A stretch of DNA of 41,142 bases from Sphingomonas sp. (GTDB lineage: Bacteria > Pseudomonadota > Alphaproteobacteria > Sphingomonadales > Sphingomonadaceae), in NCBI GenBank assembly GCA_021732445.1, contig JAKFUZ010000013.1:1-41142 (forward strand), read 5' to 3'. Below are positions 8,357 through 17,408 of this stretch, one piece after another; position 1 is the first letter of the stretch; the number at the start of each line of letters is the position of its first letter. A program made the translations under genes and the position numbers. The notes below the pieces were generated by a model. It saw only the letters and a program-made list of their open reading frames with translations, searched no databases and had not been told where the DNA came from.

Positions 8357-9496
8357 ATGGTGAACGAAATTCACTCGCTGGAGCAACGGCTGAAGGCGCA
8401 GGCGATGGCGCTTGGTTTTGCCGCCTGCGGGGTTGCGCGCGCCGATGCGACGCCGCTTGCCGCCGCGCGACTGGCGGACTGGCTGGCGAACGGACGACAC
8501 GGTGACATGATCTGGATGGAGGCACGCGCGCCCGAGCGCGCCTCGCCGCGCGGGCTGTGGGGCGAGGTGCAAAGCGTGGTCGCGCTTGGCATGAGCTATG
8601 CCCCAGGCTTCGACCCTGTGGCGCTGGAAAGCGCGCCTGAGCATGGGCGGATATCGGCATATGCGCAGGGCGCGGATTATCATGATGTCGTCAAGCGCGC
8701 GACCAAAGCCCTGGCCCGCTGGCTGGTCGGCACCGCAGGCGGCGATGTAAAGGTGTTTGTCGATACCGCCCCGGTGATGGAAAAACCGCTGGCCGAGGCG
8801 GCGGGCCTTGGCTGGCAGGGCAAGCACACCAACCTCGTCAGCCCGATCGGCGGGAGCTGGCTGTTCCTGGGTGCGCTTTACACAACGCTGGATATCGCCG
8901 CCGATGCGCCGGGGCGTGACCGGTGCGGCAGTTGCCAGGCGTGCCTGAGCGCGTGCCCGACAGCGGCGTTTCCCGCCCCCTATCAGCTCGATGCGCGGCG
9001 GTGCATCTCGTACCTCACCATTGAACATAAAGGGCCTATCGCGCCCGAGTTTCGCGAAGCAATCGGCAACCGTGTTTATGGGTGCGACGATTGCCTGGCG
9101 GTGTGTCCGTGGAACAAATTTGCCGCCACCGCGCGCGCCAACCGGGCCTTTTTGCCGCGCGCCGAACTTGCCGCGCCCGACCTTGCTGACTTGCTGGCGC
9201 TTGACGATGCCGGGTTTCGCACCGTGTTTGCCGGCTCGCCGATCAAGCGAATAGGCCGCGACCGGATGGTCCGCAACGCGCTGATTGCGGCGGGGAACAG
9301 TGCATCGATCCGGCTTGCCGGGCCGGTTTGTGCGCTGCTCGATGATCCAGCGCCGGCCGTGCGCGGCGCGGCCATATGGGCGCTGGCGCGACTTGATCCG
9401 GCCGCATGGCGCCGCGAGCATCACCGCCGCGCGCCGCACGAAACCGATGCCGATGTGCAGGCAGAATGGTCATTTGCTGCGGCCGCGCCGCGCTAA
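8357..9496 (+). CDS. queG: Epoxyqueuosine reductase
   Basis: A 379-residue enzyme for the last step of queuosine synthesis, reduction of epoxyqueuosine to queuosine in the tRNA wobble position; it uses cobalamin and two [4Fe-4S] clusters. The sequence shows the N-terminal cobalamin/catalytic domain with the conserved VDTAPVME stretch (Asp136 region). Two ferredoxin-like cysteine sets follow: [12 protein letters not shown] from Cys190 and [11 protein letters not shown] from Cys243. A C-terminal HEAT-like region starts at about 300. The gene stands alone on this strand and its 3' end overlaps the convergent lipoprotein gene by 27 bases. Confidence 0.95.
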   Translation: MVNEIHSLEQRLKAQAMALGFAACGVARADATPLAAARLADWLANGRHGDMIWMEARAPERASPRGLWGEVQSVVALGMSYAPGFDPVALESAPEHGRISAYAQGADYHDVVKRATKALARWLVGTAGGDVKVFVDTAPVMEKPLAEAAGLGWQGKHTNLVSPIGGSWLFLGALYTTLDIAADAPGRDRCGSCQACLSACPTAAFPAPYQLDARRCISYLTIEHKGPIAPEFREAIGNRVYGCDDCLAVCPWNKFAATARANRAFLPRAELAAPDLADLLALDDAGFRTVFAGSPIKRIGRDRMVRNALIAAGNSASIRLAGPVCALLDDPAPAVRGAAIWALARLDPAAWRREHHRRAPHETDADVQAEWSFAAAAPR

Positions 9497-9838
9497 CGCC
9501 TGCACGCACGAAGCCTTGTCGATAGGGCTGCCATCGCGCTCGCGCGCATCGACATAGGTAACCACTGGCTCGGCCTTGCCGGTTGCATAAAGATAGGCGT
9601 CGAGCACGCAAATGGCGCTGGCGAATTGCAGCTTGCGCGCGGCGCCTTCGGTCACATCGGCATCGGGCTGGCCGAACAGGCTCACAAGTGCTGCGGCATT
9701 ACGGCCGACCACCTTGTCAAGCCCGGCTCTGGCGGCAAGAACCGGGATGGGCACGGGCCTGGCCGCCAGGGGTGCCGGCTCGGGCATTGCCGCACAGCCG
9801 CCCAGCGCAAGCCCCGCCGCCAATATCACCCTCCGCAT
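9470..9838 (-). CDS. Small hypothetical lipoprotein
   Basis: A 122-residue protein with a signal peptide [15 protein letters not shown] (lipobox L-G-G-C, Cys15). The mature part has no motif I recognise, apart from two cysteines (in SAICVLD and KASCVQA) that could form a disulfide. The ATG at 9838 is chosen because it starts the signal peptide; the frame is open upstream to 9952. The 3' end overlaps queG by 27 bases in convergent orientation. It resembles the short conserved lipoproteins common in sphingomonads; function unknown. Confidence 0.75.
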   Translation of the reverse strand: MRRVILAAGLALGGCAAMPEPAPLAARPVPIPVLAARAGLDKVVGRNAAALVSLFGQPDADVTEGAARKLQFASAICVLDAYLYATGKAEPVVTYVDARERDGSPIDKASCVQALARRGRSK

Positions 9839-10018
9839 CACCGCCTCGGCCTCCAAACCCGTTATCATTCCCAACCGCAGGCCGGCCGGGGCGGGACGTC
9901 GCCACCGCATGGCCGGGCGCCCGTTGGGCGCGCGCACCCGGTGCCCCGGCACGCCGCGCCTTGCGCATTGGCCTGCGCGCCGTTACCGCGACGGCGCCAT
10001 CAATTACCGGAGAGCGCC

Positions 10019-11017
10019 TTGACCAACCCTGTGTATGATGTTGTCGCCATTGGCAACGCAATCGTCGATGTGCTCGCGCCAGCCGATGATGGCTTCATCG
10101 CGTCGGAGGGGATGGCCAAGGGCTCGATGCAGCTCATGTTCTCACCCGACGAGGCCGATGCGCTCTATGCCAAAATGGCAGCGGGCACCGAAGCGAGCGG
10201 CGGATCGGCTGCCAACACGGTGGCGGGCATCGCGGCGCTGGGCGGGAAATGCGGGTTCATCGGCCAGGTTGCCGACGATCAGCTCGGCGCGGTGTTCGCG
10301 CATGATATCCGCGCGATGGGGGTTGCCTTTTCAACCGCTGCACGGGCCGGCGAGCCATCGACGGCGCGGTGCCTGATTTTTGTCACCCCCGATGGCCAGC
10401 GCACGATGAACACGTTTCTTGGCGCCTCTCAGTTTTTGCCGGAAAGCGCGCTCGATCATGAGTTGATCGCGTCGGGCGCCATTCTCTATCTCGAAGGCTA
10501 TTTGTGGGACCCGAAGGAGCCACGCGCCGCGATGAAGGCGGCGATCGACACCGCCCGCGCCGCCGGCCGGCGGGTTGCCTTTACCCTGTCCGACATATTC
10601 TGCATATCGCGGCACCGCGCCGATTTTTTGAGGCTGATGGCAGGCGGCCAGCTCGACATTTTGTTCGCCAATGAAAACGAGCTGCTGTCGCTAATGGAAA
10701 CGGAAGATTTTGAAGCCGCGTTGGCGCATGCCGCCGCGCAAGTGCCGGTGCTGGTCGTGACCCGCAGCGAAAAGGGGGCGCTTGCGATTGCCAATGGCGC
10801 GCGTGCGCAGGTGCCGGCCGAGCCTATTGAGCGGGTGGTCGACACAACGGGCGCCGGCGACCTGTTCGCCGCCGGTTTCCTGCACGGGCAGGCGCAGGGA
10901 ATGGATCTGGAGCGCTCGCTGCGGCTCGGCGCGATTTGCGCGGCCGAAATCATCAGCCATGTCGGCGCCCGGCCAATGGTGGATTTGAAGGCCCTGGCGG
11001 CGGAAAAACTGGGCTGA
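10019..11017 (+). CDS. Adenosine kinase (PfkB family)
   Basis: A 332-residue PfkB-family sugar kinase, closest in length and motif layout to the adenosine kinases annotated in alphaproteobacteria (ATP + adenosine to AMP). The N-terminal strand DVVAIGNAIVDV and the C-terminal signature DTTGAGDLFAAGF with catalytic Asp281 are clear. The start is TTG at 10019: GGAGAG lies 8 bases upstream, the protein begins in register with the family, and no in-frame ATG or GTG lies between the binding site and the first conserved strand. A strong bidirectional hairpin follows the stop. Substrate assignment within PfkB is probable, not proven. Confidence 0.88.
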   Translation: MTNPVYDVVAIGNAIVDVLAPADDGFIASEGMAKGSMQLMFSPDEADALYAKMAAGTEASGGSAANTVAGIAALGGKCGFIGQVADDQLGAVFAHDIRAMGVAFSTAARAGEPSTARCLIFVTPDGQRTMNTFLGASQFLPESALDHELIASGAILYLEGYLWDPKEPRAAMKAAIDTARAAGRRVAFTLSDIFCISRHRADFLRLMAGGQLDILFANENELLSLMETEDFEAALAHAAAQVPVLVVTRSEKGALAIANGARAQVPAEPIERVVDTTGAGDLFAAGFLHGQAQGMDLERSLRLGAICAAEIISHVGARPMVDLKALAAEKLG

Positions 11018-11042
11018 ACCGGCGCGCCCGTTTCGCCGGCGA

Positions 11043-11071
11043 AAAAGGGGAGGCGCTGCGCCTCCCCTTTT
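11043..11071. terminator. Bidirectional intrinsic terminator
   Basis: A perfect 13-base-pair stem (11043-11055 with 11059-11071) around a CTG loop has A-rich and T-rich outer ends on both strands. It lies between the convergent adenosine kinase and amino-acid permease genes and can stop transcription from both sides. Confidence 0.85.
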
Positions 11072-11076
11072 ACATG

Positions 11077-12648
11077 TCAGGCCTGGTTGCCACCCGGTGT
11101 GGGGATGCCGGGAAGCGGCGGCACCGGCAGGGGCGGCACGTCCGGGTCGGCCTCGGGCAAGTCACTGATCCCGCGGCCGACATGGCTGCGCGAGCGGCTA
11201 TAGCCGAAATAGACGAGCAGCCCGACCGCGCCCCAGCCGAACAGCACCATCTGCGCGACGAAGGGCAGAAACAGGTAAAGGCCGACACAGCCGGCAATCG
11301 CCAGCGGGGCCACCACCCAGATGAACGGCGTGCGGAACGGGCGGCGCCGGCCCGGATCAGTCAGGCGCAGCACCATCACCGATACTGCGACCATCGCAAA
11401 GGCAAACAGCGTGCCGGAATTGGAATAGTCCGCAAGCTGCCCCACCGGCAGGAAGGCGGCGGCCAGTGTCACCACAATGCCGGTAAACGCCGTCACGACA
11501 TAGGGCGTGCGCCAGGTGGGATGAACCTTGGCGAGCGCTGCGGGCAAAAGGCCGTCGCGCGCCATGACGAAAAACACGCGGGTCTGGCCAAACATCATCA
11601 TCAGCACAACTGACGGCAGCGCGATGAACGCGGCCAGCCCCATCAGATTGCCGATTTTTTCCCAGCCAATCGAACGCAGCACATGCGCCAGCGCTTCATG
11701 GCTGCACGCAAGCGGCTCGGTAAGGCCTGAGCCGACAATCGTCGCGCACCGGGCTGCAAGCGCCGGCGAGCCGGGCGCGAGGATTTCGCCGGCGGCACCG
11801 GTTACCGGCTGCGCGCCCAGCGTGCCAATCGCCCCCGCCGACACCAGCAGATAAAAGATCGTGCAGATGGCGAGCGACCCGATCAACCCAATCGGCACGT
11901 TGCGTTGCGGGTTCTTGGTTTCCTCCGCCGCTGTCGATACCGCATCAAAGCCGACATAGGCAAAGAAGATGGAGGAGGCGGCGCCAACCACGCCAATCGT
12001 TCCCCAGCCATTGGGCAGGAACGGGGTGAACTGCTCGGTATTGAGCACCGGGATGGTCAGCGCGATGAACAGGGTGAGGGCGGCGACCTTGATCGACACC
12101 AATATGGCGTTGACGCGCGCGCTTTCTGTTGTGCCTACGATCAGCAACACTGTGACTAGCCCGGCAATGACGACGGCGGGCAGGTTGATGATGCCACCCT
12201 GGCTTGGCCCAACCGCCAGCGCCTGGGGTATGATGATGCCGAAACTGTTTTTCATGAACCCTACAAAATAGCCCGACCAGCCAACCGCCACCGCGCTTGC
12301 GCCGACGGCATATTCAAGGATCAAGGCCCAGCCGACCATCCATGCGAGCAATTCGCCCATTACCGCATAGGTATAGGTATAGGCAGAGCCCGCGACCGGC
12401 ACCATCGAGGCGAGTTCGGAATAGCACAGCGCCGCCACCGCGCAGACAAAGCCGGCGATGATAAAGCTTATCATCATGCCCGGTCCGGCTTTTTGCGCCG
12501 CTTCCGACGTCAATACGAAAATGCCGGTGCCGATGACCGCGCCCACGCCAAGCATGGTCAGCTGGAAGGCGCCAAGCGACCGGTGCAGCCCCTTCTTCTC
12601 GGCGGTCGCCAAAATGGCGTCCAGTGATTTTACGCGGCCGAAAATCAT
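11077..12648 (-). CDS. APC-superfamily amino-acid permease
   Basis: A 523-residue inner-membrane secondary transporter with about 12 predicted membrane helices. The first helix has the APC unwound-helix motif VGAVIGTGIFV (residues 36-46). Strong similarity in pattern to the cationic amino-acid transporter (CAT/YfnA) group: long loop between helices 7 and 8 and the MFGQTRVFFVMARDGLLP stretch. It probably imports amino acids with protons. The hydrophilic C-terminus ends in a Pro-rich tail of about 35 residues. The ATG at 12648 follows GGGGATA. A shared terminator lies just past the stop. Confidence 0.92.
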   Translation of the reverse strand: MIFGRVKSLDAILATAEKKGLHRSLGAFQLTMLGVGAVIGTGIFVLTSEAAQKAGPGMMISFIIAGFVCAVAALCYSELASMVPVAGSAYTYTYAVMGELLAWMVGWALILEYAVGASAVAVGWSGYFVGFMKNSFGIIIPQALAVGPSQGGIINLPAVVIAGLVTVLLIVGTTESARVNAILVSIKVAALTLFIALTIPVLNTEQFTPFLPNGWGTIGVVGAASSIFFAYVGFDAVSTAAEETKNPQRNVPIGLIGSLAICTIFYLLVSAGAIGTLGAQPVTGAAGEILAPGSPALAARCATIVGSGLTEPLACSHEALAHVLRSIGWEKIGNLMGLAAFIALPSVVLMMMFGQTRVFFVMARDGLLPAALAKVHPTWRTPYVVTAFTGIVVTLAAAFLPVGQLADYSNSGTLFAFAMVAVSVMVLRLTDPGRRRPFRTPFIWVVAPLAIAGCVGLYLFLPFVAQMVLFGWGAVGLLVYFGYSRSRSHVGRGISDLPEADPDVPPLPVPPLPGIPTPGGNQA

Positions 12649-12757
12649 TCGCTATCCCCTGATATAATGCAGCGCTCTGGCGCGCCGTCTGCACAAGTCG
12701 TCAAGCCTAGCCGGTATTGGGGCCTGTGCAATCCCCTATTGCGCCGCGTGCCCGCCG

Positions 12758-13135
12758 TCAGGTCGCCAGCAGAGGCCCGAGCGGGCGCCCGGCAAAAATA
12801 TGGACATGCAGGTGCGGCACTTCCTGGCGGGCGGCAAGGCCTGTATTGGCAAGCAGGCGATATCCCGGCGCCACCAGCCCGGCGGCGCGGGCAACCGTGC
12901 CCACCGCGCGAACAAAGCCGCCGATTTCGGCATCTGTCGCTCGCGCTGAAAAATCGTCCCACGACACGAAGCGGCCGCGCGGAATTACCAGAATATGCGT
13001 CGGCGCCTGCGGGTTTATGTCGTAAAAGGCGATGGCATGAGCATCTTCATACACCCGCCGCGACGGGATTTCGCCGCGCAGGATTTTCGCGAAGATATTC
13101 TCGTCATCATAGGGCAGGGTTGCGTCAATCGGCAT
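12758..13135 (-). CDS. HIT family protein
   Basis: A 125-residue histidine-triad protein of the Hint/HinT type, a nucleoside phosphoramidase. The signature HLHVHIF places the triad histidines at 108, 110 and 112. The ATG at 13135 gives the usual HinT length; the frame is open upstream inside hisE. Its start overlaps the end of hisE by 11 bases, so it is translationally coupled to the his operon. Hint proteins remove adenylate side products; coupling to hisE may be simple co-transcription, which is common in alphaproteobacteria. Confidence 0.93.
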   Translation of the reverse strand: MPIDATLPYDDENIFAKILRGEIPSRRVYEDAHAIAFYDINPQAPTHILVIPRGRFVSWDDFSARATDAEIGGFVRAVGTVARAAGLVAPGYRLLANTGLAARQEVPHLHVHIFAGRPLGPLLAT

Positions 13136-13472
13136 GGGTTTGCTCCGGCTTTTGGCCCGTGCGGGCGGCCTTTTCGTCAATGCCCGACACGCCCTCCCGT
13201 CGCGCGATTTCGGCGCGCACATCATCCAGCGACACACCGGCATCGGCCAGCAGCACCAGCATGTGGAAGACAAGGTCGGCCGCCTCGGCAATCAGCGCCT
13301 CCCGGTCCTGGGCAAGCGCGGCGATGATCGTCTCCACCGCCTCCTCGCCCAGTTTCTGCGCAATGTTCGCGCGGCCACCGGCGAACAGCCTCGCGGTGTA
13401 GGATGATGCCGGGTCGGCACCCCGCCTGGCGCCGATAACGGCGCTCAGCGTGTCGAGCGGGTCGTCAATCAT
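13125..13472 (-). CDS. hisE: Phosphoribosyl-ATP diphosphatase
   Basis: A 115-residue all-alpha MazG-like pyrophosphohydrolase for the second step of histidine synthesis (phosphoribosyl-ATP to phosphoribosyl-AMP). The metal-binding helices show EEAVETIIA and EAADLVFHMLVLL. The ATG at 13472 matches the usual start. HisE is a stand-alone protein here, not fused to HisI. It follows the small membrane protein gene by 45 bases and overlaps the HIT gene by 11 bases. Confidence 0.95.
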   Translation of the reverse strand: MIDDPLDTLSAVIGARRGADPASSYTARLFAGGRANIAQKLGEEAVETIIAALAQDREALIAEAADLVFHMLVLLADAGVSLDDVRAEIARREGVSGIDEKAARTGQKPEQTHAD

Positions 13473-13517
13473 GCCGGCGTGGCTGGCGCAAAGCCCGGCG
13501 CCAGTCAAGCCGGGGGA

Positions 13518-13724
13518 TCAGTCTGTCCCGTCCTTCTCGCGCGCCAATTCGAGCCGGCGCCTGGCGAACCGCGCCCGCAGCGCCCGGCGGACGAACCAGA
13601 TGCCCGCCGCCGCCATCACGAACAGGGCGATGTCGGACAGTTCGGGGGCCGTGCGTGCGGAGGTCGTGCCCGAATGCGGGGCCGCGGGCGCCGAACCGGC
13701 CAGCAGGGTGAGAGCGAGCATCAT
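13518..13724 (-). CDS. 68-residue protein with PEP-CTERM-like tail
   Basis: A small protein set between hisF and hisE. Residues 1-15 look like a short signal peptide ending at APAAP. After a short Ser/Thr-rich linker comes APELSD, a hydrophobic helix of about 15 residues (IALFVMAAAGIWFV), then a basic cluster RRALRARFARRR. Motif, helix and arginines in that order are the tripartite tail of PEP-CTERM sorting signals, with PEL in place of PEP. The last 12 residues (LELAREKDGTD) extend past the usual end, which argues against strict homology. An alternative is an ordinary single-pass membrane protein. No good ribosome binding site is seen at the double ATG. Function unknown. Confidence 0.65.
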   Translation of the reverse strand: MMLALTLLAGSAPAAPHSGTTSARTAPELSDIALFVMAAAGIWFVRRALRARFARRRLELAREKDGTD

Positions 13725-13764
13725 CGTGCGCCGGATGATAGCGGGGGCGGGTTAATTCTTGGCT

Positions 13765-14538
13765 TCAACCGGCAATCGGCCGCCGCACCGGCACGCCAGC
13801 GGCGGCCAGCGCTGCGTGCGCTTCGGCAATGCGCGCCTCGCCGAAATGGAAGATGGACGCGGCCAGCACCGCGCTTGCGTGGCCGTGCGTGATGCCCCTG
13901 ACCAGATCATCCAGCGTGCCAACCCCGCCTGAGGCGACGACCGGCACGCGCACCTCGTCTGCAATCATGCGAATGAGCGCCAGATCATAGCCTGATTTCG
14001 TCCCGTCCCGGTCCATCGAGGTGATGAGCAGTTCGCCCGCGCCAAGCGCTGCCAGCCGCAAGGCATGCGCGACCGCATCAATCCCCGTCGCGCGCCTGCC
14101 GCCATGCGTGAACACTTCCCAGCGCCCTTCCGCGACCTGGCGCGCATCGACCGAGGCCACGCAACACTGGCTGCCGAACCGGTCGGCAATGTCGGCGACA
14201 AGCTCGGGCCGCGCGACCGCCGCTGAGTTGACCGCCACCTTGTCCGCCCCCGCAAGCAGCAGCGCGCGCGCGTCTTCGGCCGACCGCACCCCGCCTCCCA
14301 CGGTCAGCGGCATAAAGCATATTTCGGCCGTGCGCCGCACGACGTCCAGCATGGTGCCCCGCGCTTCATTGCTGGCGGTGATGTCGAGAAAGCAAAGCTC
14401 GTCGGCGCCCGCCGCATCATAGGCCCGCGCCTGCTCGACCGGGTCGCCGGCATCGCGCAGCGCGACGAAGTTCACGCCCTTGACCACCCGGCCATTGGCC
14501 ACGTCCAGACACGGGATGACACGCGCGCGGACGGTCAT
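13765..14538 (-). CDS. hisF: Imidazole glycerol phosphate synthase, cyclase subunit
   Basis: A 257-residue (beta/alpha)8 barrel that joins with HisH to turn PRFAR plus ammonia into imidazole glycerol phosphate and AICAR. The catalytic aspartate is in CLDVANG (Asp12) and the second in [12 protein letters not shown]; phosphate-binding loops are VGGGVRS and ASGGVGT. The ATG at 14538 is chosen; the frame is open upstream to 14592 inside hisA. hisA ends one base away. Confidence 0.97.
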   Translation of the reverse strand: MTVRARVIPCLDVANGRVVKGVNFVALRDAGDPVEQARAYDAAGADELCFLDITASNEARGTMLDVVRRTAEICFMPLTVGGGVRSAEDARALLLAGADKVAVNSAAVARPELVADIADRFGSQCCVASVDARQVAEGRWEVFTHGGRRATGIDAVAHALRLAALGAGELLITSMDRDGTKSGYDLALIRMIADEVRVPVVASGGVGTLDDLVRGITHGHASAVLAASIFHFGEARIAEAHAALAAAGVPVRRPIAG

Positions 14539-14539
14539 G

Positions 14540-15274
14540 CTAGGCCGCCGCTGCCACGCTGAGCGCCGCGGCCAGGTCCAGCCGCCCATCATAGAGCGCG
14601 CGGCCGGTAATCACACCCTCCACCCCGTCACGGACATGCAGCGCAAGAATGTGAATGTCGGCCAGCCCCTTTACCCCGCCGCTCGCGATGACGGGAATGT
14701 GGACCGCGCGCGCCAGATCGACCGTTGCCTCGATATTGGCGCCCCTCAGCAGCCCGTCGCGCCCGACATCGGTGAACAGCAGCGCGGCGACGCCTGCATC
14801 TTCGAAGCGCCGGGCAAGGTCGATCACTTCGACACGCGACACATCGGCCCAGCCGCGGGTTGCGACCATGCCGTCCCTGGCATCCACCGCGACAACGATG
14901 CCGCCGGGGAAATCGCGTGCCGCCTCGCGCACAAGTTCGGGATTTTCAAGCGCCGCCGTGCCGATCACTACCCGGGATACCCCAAGGTCGAACCAGCTCT
15001 CGATGCTAGCGCGCGTGCGGATGCCGCCACCGAGCTGCACATGGCCGGGAAAGCGCCTGACGATGGCCTTCACCGCCTCACCATTGACCGAGGCCCCGGC
15101 AAACGCCCCGTCGAGATCGACGACATGCAGATGCGCGGCGCCTTGTTCGGCGAACAGCATGGCCTGATGCGCGGGATCGTCGCCATAAACCGTGGCGCGC
15201 GCCATATCGCCCTCGGCAAGGCGCACGACCTGCCCGCCCTTCAAGTCGATTGCGGGGAAGATGATGAGGCTCAT
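14540..15274 (-). CDS. hisA: ProFAR isomerase
   Basis: A 244-residue (beta/alpha)8 barrel that isomerises ProFAR to PRFAR. The catalytic acids are in FPAIDLKGG (Asp10) and TDVGRDG; phosphate loops are LGGGIRT and ASGGVKG. The ATG at 15274 is preferred over the one at 15283: it overlaps the hisH stop as ATGA and gives the family N-terminus [10 protein letters not shown]. Confidence 0.97.
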   Translation of the reverse strand: MSLIIFPAIDLKGGQVVRLAEGDMARATVYGDDPAHQAMLFAEQGAAHLHVVDLDGAFAGASVNGEAVKAIVRRFPGHVQLGGGIRTRASIESWFDLGVSRVVIGTAALENPELVREAARDFPGGIVVAVDARDGMVATRGWADVSRVEVIDLARRFEDAGVAALLFTDVGRDGLLRGANIEATVDLARAVHIPVIASGGVKGLADIHILALHVRDGVEGVITGRALYDGRLDLAAALSVAAAA

Positions 15275-15882
15275 GGTTGCCATTCCAGAAAGCGCGATAG
15301 CAGCGCCAGCCCGTAACGCTGGCTCTTTTCGGGGTGAAACTGCACGCCCAGCATGTTGTCGCGGCCGATGGCGGCGGTGACTGTCCCGCCATGCACGGTT
15401 GTTGCCAGCACATTGGCACCGGCATAGCCAAAGCTGTGGAGGAAATAGGCCTCCCCCGGCTCGATCAGCGGGTGGGGCGCGGCCGGCAGCACCTCGTTCC
15501 AGCCCATATGCGGCACTTTGGCCGCGGGCTCGTCGGGCGCAAGCGCGCGCACCGTGCCACGCACCCAGCCAAGCCCGGCATGGCTGCCGAACTCGGCGCC
15601 GCTATCGGCCATCAGTTGCATGCCAACGCAGATGCCAAGAAAGGGCACGCCTGCACCCAGCACCCGCACGTTGAGCGCCTCGGTCAACCCCGGCACCGCC
15701 TTCAGCGCCCGCGAACATGCCCCGAAGGCGCCGACGCCCGGCAGCACGATCCGGTCGGCACAGGCAACAACCGCCGGGTTTGCCGTCACGTCAATCGAAC
15801 CGGCGCCCGCCGCCTTCAGCGCATTGGTGACCGAGTGGAGGTTGCCGGCACCATAATCAATCAGCGCAACCCGCGCGCCCAT
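15271..15882 (-). CDS. hisH: Imidazole glycerol phosphate synthase, glutaminase subunit
   Basis: A 203-residue class-I glutamine amidotransferase that supplies ammonia to HisF. The catalytic triad is Cys85 in LGICVGMQ, with His183 and Glu185 in VQFHPEKSQ. The start lies two bases past the hisB stop, and its stop overlaps hisA by 4 bases. Confidence 0.97.
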   Translation of the reverse strand: MGARVALIDYGAGNLHSVTNALKAAGAGSIDVTANPAVVACADRIVLPGVGAFGACSRALKAVPGLTEALNVRVLGAGVPFLGICVGMQLMADSGAEFGSHAGLGWVRGTVRALAPDEPAAKVPHMGWNEVLPAAPHPLIEPGEAYFLHSFGYAGANVLATTVHGGTVTAAIGRDNMLGVQFHPEKSQRYGLALLSRFLEWQP

Positions 15883-15884
15883 GC

Positions 15885-16472
15885 TCAGAGCATGCCTTTG
15901 GTCGACGGGATGGCGCCGCCTTTGCGCGGATCGACCTCAACCGCCGTGCGCAGCGCCCGAGCCAGGCCCTTGAACGCGCTTTCGATAATGTGATGATTAT
16001 TGTGGCCATACAGCGTCTCGACATGGAGCGTGATGCCGGCCGCGCCGGCAAAGCTGTGGAACCAGTGCTCGAACAGCTCTGTGTCCATTTCGCCCAGTCT
16101 GGTCGTTGTAAACGCGCTTTTCCAAACCAGATAGGGCCGCCCGGAAATGTCGAGCGCGACGCGGGTCAGCGTTTCGTCCATCGGCGACAGCGCGTCGCCA
16201 TAGCGGCGGATGCCGGCCTTGTCGCCAAGCGCCATGGCCACCGCCTCGCCAATGGCAATGCCGGTGTCTTCGGTCGTGTGATGCTGGTCGATATGGAGGT
16301 CGCCGACCGCCTTTACCTCCAGATCGATCAGCGAGTGGCGCGACAGTTGCTCAAGCATGTGATCGAGAAAGCCAATCCCGGTTGAAACCGAATAGCGGCC
16401 GGTGCCGTCGAGGTTCACGGTCACGTCGATCGACGTTTCCTTGGTCGAGCGGGATATGGTGCCAATGCGCAT
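15885..16472 (-). CDS. hisB: Imidazoleglycerol-phosphate dehydratase
   Basis: A 195-residue Mn-dependent dehydratase, the sixth step of histidine synthesis. Two metal-binding repeats are visible: [14 protein letters not shown] and, near the end, [12 protein letters not shown]. It is the stand-alone form with no HisN phosphatase domain. The ATG at 16472 is used since GGGAAG precedes it and the length is standard; upstream in-frame ATGs (16502, 16535) would add a non-conserved extension. It is first in the his operon and divergent from sspB. Confidence 0.97.
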   Translation of the reverse strand: MRIGTISRSTKETSIDVTVNLDGTGRYSVSTGIGFLDHMLEQLSRHSLIDLEVKAVGDLHIDQHHTTEDTGIAIGEAVAMALGDKAGIRRYGDALSPMDETLTRVALDISGRPYLVWKSAFTTTRLGEMDTELFEHWFHSFAGAAGITLHVETLYGHNNHHIIESAFKGLARALRTAVEVDPRKGGAIPSTKGML

Positions 16473-16560
16473 TTGCTTCCCATAGCGTGTCGGGCGCGCC
16501 ATGCAATCTGGCGGCGCATCCGGCCTTGACCGCAAGGATTAGGGCGTTAGTCCAAGCGTT

Positions 16561-17040
16561 ATGAACGATGGTTTGCCCGACAGCCTGATTCCTTATGACG
16601 AGATCGTGCAGGAGGCGCTGCGCGCGGTCGTCGGGCGGGTGCTGCGGCCGGTCGCCGATACGGGCGCGCTGCCCGGCGAGCATCACTTCTACATCACGTT
16701 CAAAACCCAGGCTCCCGGCGTCGACATCCCCAAGCGGCTAATGGAGCGTTTTCCCGATGAGATGACGATTGTCCTCCAGAACCGGTTCTGGGACCTGAGT
16801 GTTGACGAATCGCTGTTTTCGGTCGGGCTGAGTTTTGGCGGCGTGCCTTCAAAGCTGGTCATTCCCTATTCGGCGATTACCGGATTTCAGGACCCGGCCG
16901 TGCGTTTCGAGCTGCGGTTTCAGGCGCAGGACAGCCCGGACGAGCCCGAGCCGCACGAAGAAGCGGAAAATGATGAGGTGGTGGTGCCGGCAGAAGACGG
17001 CTCGAACGTGGTTTCGGTGGATTTCAAGCGGAAGAAATAG
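16561..17040 (+). CDS. sspB: SspB, ClpXP adaptor
   Basis: A 159-residue adaptor that delivers ssrA-tagged proteins to the ClpXP protease. The globular N-terminal domain (residues 5-120) has the alphaproteobacterial pattern IPYDEIVQEALR and HFYITFKT. A long acidic linker rich in Glu, Asp and Pro follows, and the C-terminal tail VVSVDFKRKK is the ClpX-docking peptide. It opens a plus-strand run with the NTF2-like gene (2 bases away) and fumC. Confidence 0.93.
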   Translation: MNDGLPDSLIPYDEIVQEALRAVVGRVLRPVADTGALPGEHHFYITFKTQAPGVDIPKRLMERFPDEMTIVLQNRFWDLSVDESLFSVGLSFGGVPSKLVIPYSAITGFQDPAVRFELRFQAQDSPDEPEPHEEAENDEVVVPAEDGSNVVSVDFKRKK

Positions 17041-17042
17041 CG

Positions 17043-17408
17043 ATGGCGACGATCCCGGCGACTTTCGAGGCATTTCTGGCTGGCTGGAACGAACCGGATG
17101 CCGACAAGCGCCGTGCGCTGTTCGCGCAAGCCGTAGCCCCCGATGTGGAGTTTACCGACCCGTTGCATCAGCTCCACGGGTTTGAGGCGTTTCTCGATAT
17201 GGTCGCCGATTTTCGGGCAACGCGGTTGGGCGCCGTCACCGTGCGCACGTCGGATATCGACCTGCACCATGATTGCGCGCGATATCACTGGGCGATCCAT
17301 ATCGGCGGCACAAAGCTCATCGACGGCTTTGACGTCGTTCGGCTCGACGCGCAGCACCGTTTGCGGCAGATCAACGGCTTTTTCGGACTGTTGACGATAA
17401 CGGGATGA
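17043..17408 (+). CDS. NTF2-like (SnoaL-type) protein
   Basis: A 121-residue single-domain protein with the cone-shaped NTF2-like fold as judged from the pattern: an N-terminal helix with [33 protein letters not shown], and C-terminal strands with WAIHIGG and [16 protein letters not shown]. Such proteins are lyases, isomerases or binding proteins; no specific role can be named. It sits 2 bases after sspB and overlaps fumC by 4 bases, so it is co-translated with both. Confidence 0.8.
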   Translation: MATIPATFEAFLAGWNEPDADKRRALFAQAVAPDVEFTDPLHQLHGFEAFLDMVADFRATRLGAVTVRTSDIDLHHDCARYHWAIHIGGTKLIDGFDVVRLDAQHRLRQINGFFGLLTITG

